This document shows positions 6,632 to 11,701 of a DNA stretch of 11,701 nucleotides, piece after piece; position 1 is the stretch's first letter, and each line of letters starts with the position of its first letter. The notes under the pieces were generated by a model, which saw only the letters and a list, made by a program, of their open reading frames with translations, made no database searches and was not told the origin of the DNA. Source of the stretch: Desulfobulbus sp. (GTDB taxonomy: Bacteria; Desulfobacterota; Desulfobulbia; Desulfobulbales; Desulfobulbaceae); contig JAQUEZ010000141.1 in the NCBI GenBank assembly GCA_028684915.1, forward strand, positions 1 through 11,701, read 5' to 3'. Made by a program: the position numbers and the translations under genes.

Positions 6632-6799
6632 TGATGCGTGTTTCCTGCAAAAGGTTTTGGCTTGTAACCACGCAATCCTGTTTTCCTGGGTGAGGAAGGG
6701 GGGCAGAATTGTCTTTCTCAAGTCGAATAGTTCCAACCTCCTTACGGTCGGAATGGCCGTGCGAAGAATGAAGAGAGCCTTGTTGCTTTAGCAACTTTT

Positions 6800-6959
6800 G
6801 ATGGACTCGTAAAAAGTTCATCACACGCTAAAAGATGGCTAAATAAAAACACAGATATATAAGGAGCAGTGTTTTTTCGGCGCGAAGGCATACAGCTGGT
6901 ATGTCGAGTGCCCGGAAAAACGCTGCGACGCAGGAGATCGAAGTTTTTACGACGCCATC
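6800..6959. mobile_element. MITE-like element with terminal inverted repeats and flanking direct repeats
   Basis: The left end GATGGACTCGTAAAAAGTTC (6800-6819) and the right end GAAGTTTTTACGACGCCATC (6940-6959) are inverted repeats matching at 17 of 20 positions. The 7-mer AACTTTT immediately flanks both ends (6793-6799 and 6960-6966; CAACTTTT if one more base is counted), like a target duplication. The centre forms a stem-loop: an outer imperfect arm at 6868-6880 pairs with 6912-6925, and inside it CATAC (6889-6893) pairs with GTATG (6899-6903). No transposase is encoded; a 62-residue frame across it is almost certainly not a gene. It resembles intergenic repeats I associate with Desulfobacterota. 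Confidence 0.65.
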
Positions 6960-7126
6960 AACTTTTAGGATAAGGCGCCCTTTGTATAAATGAAAAGAGA
7001 TAGGTCCGTCAAACATTTATAGGGGCGAAAGGGATTTTATTCTTTAGAAATGGCGGAAAATTTGAATTTTTGAGGGCAAATTACGTGGAAAGACCGCGGC
7101 TGCTCGTGGCGTGCTGGTGAACCACT

Positions 7127-7143
7127 AAAAGGTGTTGCCACCT
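7127..7143 (-). terminator. Short candidate intrinsic terminator after the HD-domain gene
   Basis: On the minus strand AGGTG-GCAA-CACCT forms a 5-bp stem capped by a GNRA tetraloop and runs directly into TTTT. It starts 16 bases beyond the HD gene's stop. The stem is short, so confidence is low. Confidence 0.35.
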
Positions 7144-7158
7144 GGGAAAGGATAGGCG

Positions 7159-7689
7159 CTAGTTATTGATAATGCAACTCAGCGCCCTGCCAAGCGGGTT
7201 ATCCGGCACGATGCGAGCAGTACTTTGCTGTGTCGCCCAGGCAATGGTCTGCGCATCCCTGGCAACTGGGGTGCAGAGATATTCGGGATTAACTCTTTTA
7301 CCGATCCGGCCCAGATCCAAGCGGTCGGCATCAAAACAGGTCTGTACACTCAGGTTGTCGTGGGTTCTGGCTGCAGTGTGCAGGCGGCAGGCGGTGAGCA
7401 ACAGCTCAAATTTATCCGTAGATAATTGCAGTAAATTACCGTGGAACTGCTGCGCCAGTTCAGCTCCGCGCGGGCCATGTTCTGGATCAGCATGGTCATC
7501 AAGCCGTCGACTGTCGTGGAAAAGGGCAAAAAGTTCGACCACGTCGGTGTCGGCACCATTGATTGCAGCCAGATGCATTCCGTTGGCGTACACCCGGGCC
7601 CAATGACCCAATCCATGGATGCCACAGGGGTTGATCGCCACCTGCTGGACAACCGCATCAATCAGGGGGCCGGTTAAGATCGATGCCAT
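7159..7689 (-). CDS. HD-domain putative phosphohydrolase
   Basis: The 176-residue soluble protein has an HD-superfamily metal-site pattern: IHGLGHWARV (H25 and H29), the paired FHD (H58-D59) in LFALFHDSRRLDD, CRLHTA (H104), and CFDADRLDLGRIG (D121-D123). The family hydrolyses phosphate esters of nucleotides or similar compounds; the substrate cannot be predicted. ATG at 7687-7689 lies 4 bases after the stop of the upstream flavoprotein gene, a typical translationally coupled pair. The frame stays open further upstream to 7833, but that part overlaps the flavoprotein coding sequence in another frame and looks noncoding. A small terminator-like hairpin follows. Confidence 0.78.
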   Translation of the reverse strand: MASILTGPLIDAVVQQVAINPCGIHGLGHWARVYANGMHLAAINGADTDVVELFALFHDSRRLDDHADPEHGPRGAELAQQFHGNLLQLSTDKFELLLTACRLHTAARTHDNLSVQTCFDADRLDLGRIGKRVNPEYLCTPVARDAQTIAWATQQSTARIVPDNPLGRALSCIINN

Positions 7690-7693
7690 CCTC

Positions 7694-8119
7694 TTACCAT
7701 CCCCCTTCTTTTGCCAGGCGATTTCCCCGTGCATAAGCCCGCTCGCAGTCTTGCGGAAAGTTTGACCGGGGAGGGTGGGCATAGATGAGCGACGCAAAAA
7801 AAAGTCGCTCAAGAAAGGATCGCATCTTCCCACTCATCCGGCCGAAATAGATGGGAGAATCGAGTAGGAGCACATCCACCTCAGTCTCAATCTTTTCCAG
7901 CACCGGCCGCAACTCATCTTTCATTGCGCACCGACCGTTACTTGGCCCGTCGACAATTTTGCAGGCAAAGCAACTGGTGCAGTTCTTGTAGTTTAGATCA
8001 TATAGCTGGATCAGCTCGGTTTTTGCCTCTTGCGAGGCCGCCCCTTCCAGGTTTTTTTCCAGTAAGGTGGCAGGATTCCATTTTTTGCGCGGAGAGCCGT
8101 TAATAGCGAGAACGTTCAT
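7694..8119 (-). CDS. Flavodoxin-fold NAD(P)H / Fe-S flavoprotein reductase, apparently internally deleted
   Basis: The 141-residue protein starts like an FMN-binding reductase: MNVLAINGSPRKKWNPATLL holds the phosphate-binding loop, and LLLDSPIYFGRMSGKMRSFLERL the second FMN loop. Four Cys (C47, C50, C53, C64; CxxCxxC then a fourth ten residues on) recall iron-sulfur flavoproteins. Family members are usually about 180-220 residues. Here the sequence goes from FLERLFFASLIYAHPP almost directly to FPQDCERAYARGNRLA, which looks like the normal C-terminal end of these proteins, so roughly 70 internal residues seem missing in frame. That would remove the last strands and helices of the flavodoxin fold and probably the activity. 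The gene is followed after 4 bases by the HD gene and preceded by the SLOG gene 43 bases upstream. AAGAGA precedes the ATG. Confidence 0.75.
   Translation of the reverse strand: MNVLAINGSPRKKWNPATLLEKNLEGAASQEAKTELIQLYDLNYKNCTSCFACKIVDGPSNGRCAMKDELRPVLEKIETEVDVLLLDSPIYFGRMSGKMRSFLERLFFASLIYAHPPRSNFPQDCERAYARGNRLAKEGGW
7786..7811. repeat. Hairpin with an 8-base homopolymer in its loop, inside the flavoprotein gene
   Basis: TGAGCGAC (7786-7793) and GTCGCTCA (7804-7811) form a perfect 8-bp inverted repeat. The loop holds eight A (7796-7803; eight U in the minus-strand mRNA). It lies close to the place where the protein appears to skip its middle region. Confidence 0.5.
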
Positions 8120-8162
8120 GACGGGTTTCTCTTAGGTGGAGAGAGGATAGAATATAGCCGGT

Positions 8163-9986
8163 CTAATATGCTCGAATTTTTTTTGATCGCACAATGAGCC
8201 GCCAATCGGAAACTTCGTCAACCATTCTGGTAGCGGCCTCTTCAGCCATTTGACCAAGTCGCCAACTCGTAAGAACGGGAGTTTGGTCCAGTGAATCCCG
8301 CATGAGGCATAATTCGTTTTCCATTGCCGCATATCGAGTAGCGATACGGTCATATTCACCTTGGGATTTGAGCCCGAAAAATATTGGAGCAATGGCAGGT
8401 ACAATAAAGGATGCCATATTACACAGCTTTCTTGCCGAAAGAATCCAATCTCCCAGAGATGTCGGTGATAGAAGATAGAGAAACGCGCGGAGAACAATCG
8501 CCCCCAGGCCCAGCCAAAAGAGAAGTACCGCAATTTTTTCTAATCGATGTGCAATAATTTTATATTTCAATTTTTTTGCAGAATAATAGGATATTTGGCC
8601 CCGTAAATCTTGTTTCTCCAGCAATTCTGAATCCATAAATATTGTTTTGAAGCGCTGGACATAATCGGAATCAACCTTGGCACTCACAAGGCCAATCTCA
8701 CGGATAATGTTGCGATAATGCCAATTCACCCAGCTTGAAGCACTCTCTTTGTTAAATGGTGCCGGCCGAGCAGTGGGCATAACTCTTCCAAGGAGAGCGA
8801 GGTAACGTGAATGCCGAAAATGTTCGGCCAAATATCGATAGTCTAAAAATTTTTTATGGAATTCCTGTTGTTCATTCCGGTAACTCAGAAAGAGAATGAT
8901 GCCGAACCCCATGACCTGAAGAATAAAGCCCAATGCATTGAAATGAGTACTGTAAAAACCCAAGATTAATCCCAGGAGAAGCACTCCTGATGTCAGGTAG
9001 CGCAGGATGGCAAAAGACCGGTATCGCGAGCCATAATAGAGCGCCAGTTGGTCTGCCCAGATATAATGTTTGACCAAGGAAGAGTCCACTTGGTGCGCCT
9101 GTTGCGAAAAAGCCTCAGTCCCCATTTTGTTGCCAGTATCCTCCAGTTTTTTCTTGCAGGATTCCAGAGAAGGGGACGCCCAGTTTGGAGTAGATAGTGT
9201 ACCTGCGATGAGGTTTTCAAAAAGAGCTGCAACAGACCCCAGTATATTTTTGGTGGGCCATTGTTCCTTAAAATATTTTTCCGCCAACGAGCGTGTTGGA
9301 GTGGGAGATGACATCATATCCCCGGAACCGGGATCAATAAGAGCAATGATGGTATTGGTGAGGTTCTCTGCCCACGAAGCGGACTTTTCATGGAGCCCAA
9401 GGCGTATTGCTGCATTTTTTGAGGGATCGATTACAACTGTCGGGATGCCGCGATGCTCGGCTTCCGCGGCAATTTCAGCTGTGCCCCCAATCCCGGTGGG
9501 AGTTCTGTTTTCGTCTAATACAACCACCAAGAGATCACTGTGCTCCAAAACCAGTAACCCGGCTTGACGGTACGCCTCTTCAGGGCGAAGCCGTGAACCA
9601 TCGAGTTCGAAAACAGCACTGGATTGCTCCAGTAGCGCAGTAAATTCAGCTTTCGCAGGCGCCGACGGAAAATCCTGCAAATAAACATCTTGTGGAAACG
9701 GCAGGGGGGTAAAAAGTTCGTATCCCCGCTGCAAGGCCCGGTGGGCCATGAGCTGATCAGCCCCTTGGGCGAGTGGTGAAATACAGCGCAGTACAGGCCT
9801 TTCGGATGTGAAAAGATGCGAAGCTCGATTGAGGTGTTTTTGGACGGTGTTGTCAATCGTTTCAAGAATTTCCGCAATAGCTTCTGAGGCTGCTTGACTT
9901 TCCTCCTGACTCAAAAGCCTATGCCCAGATATTCCGACATGGAAGATAAACGAGGTCTTGGGTGGAGTCGCGATTGTTGATGGCAT
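8163..9986 (-). CDS. SLOG-type nucleotide-binding domain fused to two 2-TM (SLATT-like) modules
   Basis: The 607-residue protein starts at ATG 9986 with GGGAGGGAA just upstream. Residues about 13-215 form a Rossmann-like SLOG domain: FHVGISGHR (15-23), CISPLAQGADQL (68-79), then LEHSDLLVVVLDEN (147-160) and TGIGGTAEIAAEA (164-176), which holds the GGT-x-E signature of the LOG/DprA/TRPM-SLOG superfamily. These bind NAD-derived or other nucleotides. A linker (220-300) leads to hydrophobic pairs at about 327-345 with 350-368, and 484-506 with 522-540. Each pair is followed by a polar helix (LDYRYLAEHFRHSRYLALLG, 381-400; YDRIATRYAAMENELCLMRD, 545-564), which fits two copies of the SLATT 2-TM effector. 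Known SLATT proteins are proposed to permeabilise membranes on nucleotide signals. The RyR gene lies 23 bases upstream, suggesting one operon. Domain assignment is by eye; the exact family is uncertain. Confidence 0.78.
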   Translation of the reverse strand: MPSTIATPPKTSFIFHVGISGHRLLSQEESQAASEAIAEILETIDNTVQKHLNRASHLFTSERPVLRCISPLAQGADQLMAHRALQRGYELFTPLPFPQDVYLQDFPSAPAKAEFTALLEQSSAVFELDGSRLRPEEAYRQAGLLVLEHSDLLVVVLDENRTPTGIGGTAEIAAEAEHRGIPTVVIDPSKNAAIRLGLHEKSASWAENLTNTIIALIDPGSGDMMSSPTPTRSLAEKYFKEQWPTKNILGSVAALFENLIAGTLSTPNWASPSLESCKKKLEDTGNKMGTEAFSQQAHQVDSSLVKHYIWADQLALYYGSRYRSFAILRYLTSGVLLLGLILGFYSTHFNALGFILQVMGFGIILFLSYRNEQQEFHKKFLDYRYLAEHFRHSRYLALLGRVMPTARPAPFNKESASSWVNWHYRNIIREIGLVSAKVDSDYVQRFKTIFMDSELLEKQDLRGQISYYSAKKLKYKIIAHRLEKIAVLLFWLGLGAIVLRAFLYLLSPTSLGDWILSARKLCNMASFIVPAIAPIFFGLKSQGEYDRIATRYAAMENELCLMRDSLDQTPVLTSWRLGQMAEEAATRMVDEVSDWRLIVRSKKIRAY

Positions 9987-10009
9987 AGGTTCCCTCCCTC
10001 AATAAATCA

Positions 10010-10318
10010 TCATTTTACGTTGTTGATCGGTACGATTTGGTAACCAAGGCTGATAAGAGTTTTAATGGTCTGTGTTGCAGCCTGACGGTCAAATTCCTTT
10101 TCTTGTTCTGTCAATTCTTCGTATGGGACCAAGTCGGGATGAGTTTTCGCTTGGTCACTACGCTCTGGCCCGTAAATCCACCCTTGATCCAGTCGCTGCC
10201 GTGCCCATACGTCATGCAGCTGCGTAGCCAAACATTCTACGAGCTCATCCAGGCCATTGGGCAATGGAATAGAGGCCGTATCGGGAGGTTGCGGTTCGTA
10301 AGGTGAGGCTTTGGGCAT
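10010..10318 (-). CDS. Stand-alone RyR (ryanodine-receptor-type) domain protein
   Basis: The 102-residue protein is almost entirely one RyR domain (residues 7-97). It opens with YEPQPPDTASIPLPNGLDEL. Then come LAT-LHDVWARQR (30-42, HDVWA core), GWIYGPERSDQAKTHPDLVP (46-65), and a final KEFDR-A-TQTIKTLISLGYQI. All the usual conserved blocks of the family are present. In animals the domain forms part of ryanodine receptors. In bacteria it occurs alone or fused in predicted ligand-responsive and conflict systems, sometimes near SLOG or TrkA-type proteins. A plausible job is sensing or presenting the signal for the SLOG/TM protein encoded 23 bases downstream, with which it is probably cotranscribed. 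Start ATG 10318; the upstream AAAGAGAA is a fair ribosome site. Confidence 0.88.
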   Translation of the reverse strand: MPKASPYEPQPPDTASIPLPNGLDELVECLATQLHDVWARQRLDQGWIYGPERSDQAKTHPDLVPYEELTEQEKEFDRQAATQTIKTLISLGYQIVPINNVK

Positions 10319-10367
10319 AAGGGGTTCTCTTTGAAGAAGGTTTGCGGCGTTCGTTCCCGGAAAAAAA

Positions 10368-11701
10368 TTAACGTGTCGGGTATGATTTTTTTTCCTTCAA
10401 TTTTGGGGGTAAGGTTGGCAAACGTAGAGTGTTGACATCCCCCGTTGAAGATTTCCAATGAACGCCTAATAGTCCGGGGGGGCCAATAATTTTATGGAAC
10501 GTGCCGTCCTGGCGAAAGACCAGGATATGCTTCTCCTGATGAAAACAATCCTTTGTGGACCGCTCGAGGGTGACTGCCATCGGGTCGTTCAGCCAGTTCC
10601 AATCGCAATATTCTATTAATATATCAGTCTCATGGATGTCGATTTTTTCAGCCACACTCCCCGTGAACACTTGCGCCGCGAAAATGATTAACGTGTTTGG
10701 GGTGTTGGCAGCATCGGCAATATTTTCATGCATTCCTAAGGGGATTCGTTGCAGCTCATTGCCGTATTGGTCGTATGTCACACTGAATCCGGCATATCCT
10801 TGTTTATTCAGACAAGGTTTTTTATCGGCCCCCAGAAAATTGAGCTTAATCAGTTTACCTTTCTGGTTATAATTCGCTTCGAATCCGGCTGTTCCATTGG
10901 GCAAGAGACAAGGAGTTCCTTCAAGACCAAGGAATATTTGTTTAATTTGGTTGCCCCTTTGGTCATAATCGGCTCTCCACGCAGCAAAACCATTTATGTG
11001 CATGCATGGCTTGCCGTCAGTCCCGAAGTACGCCAGTTTTGTCTGGTACCCACGGTCATCATAGGTAGCACTCCATCCCGCATTTCCATCTTTGTGAAGG
11101 CAAGGTTTGCCATCGATGCCAAAATATGCCTGTTTAATTTGATATCCCCGTTCGTCAAAGACGGCCTGCATGGCAGCTACTCCGTCTTTGTTGAGTGAGG
11201 GGTTACCATCCTGCCCAAAAAAATCTTGTCTTACTTTATTCCCTCGATCGTCATAAACGGCGGTCCATCCGGCCACTCCATTGAGATTGAGACAAGGCTT
11301 ATTATCAATGTCAAAAAATGTTTGTTTTGTTTGATTACCACGATGATCAAAAACGTTAGTCCACCCTGCTACTTTATTCACGTTAAGGCATGGCTTGCCG
11401 TCAGTCCCAAAATAAGCCAGTTTAGTCTGATAACCACGTTCATCATAGGTAGCTTCCCACCCGGCAAAACCATCCCTGTACAGGCATGGTTTACCATCTG
11501 GCCCAAAGTAGAGGAATTTAATCTGGTTTCCACGTTGGTCATACACCGCGTTCCACCCGGCATTTCCGTCTTTATGAAGGCAAGGTTTGCCATCGATGCC
11601 AAAATATGCCTGTTTAATTTGATATCCCCGTTCGTCAAAGACGGCCTGCATGGCAGCTACTCCGTCTTTGTTGAGTGAGGGGTTACCATCCTGCCCAAAA
11701 A
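10368..11701 (-). CDS. Tandem 32-residue repeat protein with PDZ-like C-terminal domain (5' end outside window)
   Basis: The frame is open to the window edge; the ATG at 11649-11651 is an internal Met of a repeat, not the start. Ten repeats of exactly 32 residues plus part of another are visible. The consensus is roughly GW-A-YD-RGNQ-K--YFG-DGKPCL---G-A, with conserved Tyr-Asp, Arg-Gly and Asp-Gly-Lys-Pro-Cys. The last two or three repeats are more divergent. After about 10695 comes a C-terminal region of about 108 residues. It includes IFAAQVFTGSVAEKIDIHET then DILIEYCDW, and later ILVFRQDGTFHKIIGPPG, which resembles a PDZ domain with a degenerate binding loop. The N-terminal part is unknown and could hold a catalytic domain. 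One Cys per repeat is unusual. The gene lies 49 bases upstream of the RyR gene, probably in the same operon. Localisation (cytoplasm or envelope) cannot be judged without the N-terminus. Confidence 0.8.
   Translation of the reverse strand, partial: FGQDGNPSLNKDGVAAMQAVFDERGYQIKQAYFGIDGKPCLHKDGNAGWNAVYDQRGNQIKFLYFGPDGKPCLYRDGFAGWEATYDERGYQTKLAYFGTDGKPCLNVNKVAGWTNVFDHRGNQTKQTFFDIDNKPCLNLNGVAGWTAVYDDRGNKVRQDFFGQDGNPSLNKDGVAAMQAVFDERGYQIKQAYFGIDGKPCLHKDGNAGWSATYDDRGYQTKLAYFGTDGKPCMHINGFAAWRADYDQRGNQIKQIFLGLEGTPCLLPNGTAGFEANYNQKGKLIKLNFLGADKKPCLNKQGYAGFSVTYDQYGNELQRIPLGMHENIADAANTPNTLIIFAAQVFTGSVAEKIDIHETDILIEYCDWNWLNDPMAVTLERSTKDCFHQEKHILVFRQDGTFHKIIGPPGLLGVHWKSSTGDVNTLRLPTLPPKLKEKKSYPTR
10695..11701 (-). 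repeat. Array of 96-bp coding repeats, with a duplicated block
   Basis: In the minus-strand gene, repeat units begin at 11654, 11558, 11462, 11366, 11270, 11174, 11078, 10982, 10886 and 10790, each 96 bp. Positions 11095-11221 and 11575-11701 are identical over the whole 127 bp visible, at a distance of 480 bp (five units). The unit at 10983-11078 most resembles the one at 11367-11462, so the array is a mosaic of copies rather than a simple serial duplication. Confidence 0.92.

Larger units (their letters stand above)
6637..7158. other. Gene-free stretch around the MITE-like element
   Basis: Besides the element at 6800-6959 it contains an orphan strong Shine-Dalgarno-like TAAGGAGG on the minus strand (near 6737-6744), a short hairpin GTTGC-TTTA-GCAAC (6782-6795), and a small terminator-like hairpin next to the HD gene (7127-7143). 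Several overlapping open frames here have no recognisable protein character. Confidence 0.5.

Noticed and set aside
6782..6799. GTTGC-TTTA-GCAAC followed by TTTT as a plus-strand terminator
   Set aside because: Stem of only five bases, no plus-strand gene upstream, and the T-run belongs to the direct repeat flanking the MITE-like element.
6525..6824. 99-residue minus-strand open frame beginning in the MITE end
   Set aside because: Overlaps the ribbon-helix-helix gene in another frame, and its start is inside the element's inverted repeat.
6828..7016. 62-residue minus-strand open frame
   Set aside because: Runs across the MITE-like element's inverted repeat and stem-loop; explained by the element.
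11226..11678. Plus-strand frame of 150 residues with its own repeats
   Set aside because: It is the antisense of the 96-bp coding repeats; because 96 is a multiple of three, all frames through the array look repetitive.
10695..11701. Possible CRISPR-like array
   Set aside because: The 96-bp units are contiguous, in frame and coding, with no short identical repeats separated by unique spacers.
1..11701. tRNA or rRNA genes
   Set aside because: No cloverleaf with a T-loop-like GTTCRA block in suitable context and no rRNA-like conserved stretch was seen by eye on either strand.

Overview
The window reads as a piece of a Gram-negative, probably anaerobic bacterium. Gene content and intergenic style suggest Desulfobacterota (Desulfobulbales-like). 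This is inferred from an NhaD antiporter next to a DASS carrier with small CBS and receiver proteins, an Fe-S-type flavoprotein, and an intergenic repeat of a style I associate with that group. I could not run a search to confirm it. Apart from an insertion-sequence end and one gene at the left edge, every gene lies on the minus strand.

Left edge (1-1272, plus strand): the C-terminal end of a transposase and its terminal inverted repeat (ISL3-like) stop only 22 bases before an NAPE-PLD-like metallo-beta-lactamase-fold hydrolase. That gene converges, with a 4-base overlap of stop codons, on a degenerate receiver-domain gene (1269-1670) that has lost its phospho-acceptor Asp and other key residues.

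Sodium module (1806-5830, minus strand, transcribed right to left): intact single-domain response regulator, tandem-CBS protein, DASS/SLC13-type transporter, a stem-loop, then an NhaD Na+/H+ antiporter. NhaD can build a sodium gradient and the DASS carrier probably spends one on anion or dicarboxylate uptake; the CBS and receiver proteins look like dedicated regulators. A well-spaced sigma-54-type -24/-12 site, a perfect inverted repeat and repeated GTTTC sites lie upstream of the response regulator.

Middle (5831-8119): a regulatory region, a ribbon-helix-helix-like protein, a 160-bp MITE-like element (20-bp imperfect terminal inverted repeats, central stem-loop, 7-8 bp flanking direct repeat), an HD-domain protein, and an Fe-S-flavoprotein-type reductase that seems to have lost an internal block while keeping both ends.

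Right (8163-11701, minus strand): the most interesting part. A protein made of at least ten 32-residue repeats plus a PDZ-like tail (5' end outside the window) is followed by a stand-alone RyR-domain protein and a 607-residue protein joining a SLOG-type nucleotide-binding domain to two 2-TM (SLATT-like) modules. SLOG, SLATT and RyR domains are known from comparative genomics of nucleotide-centred conflict systems. The compact gene order with a secreted- or scaffold-like repeat/PDZ protein suggests a candidate membrane-acting, nucleotide-sensing defence or stress system. The repeat gene carries an exact duplication of at least 127 bp at a spacing of 480 bp (five repeat units), a sign of recent recombination.
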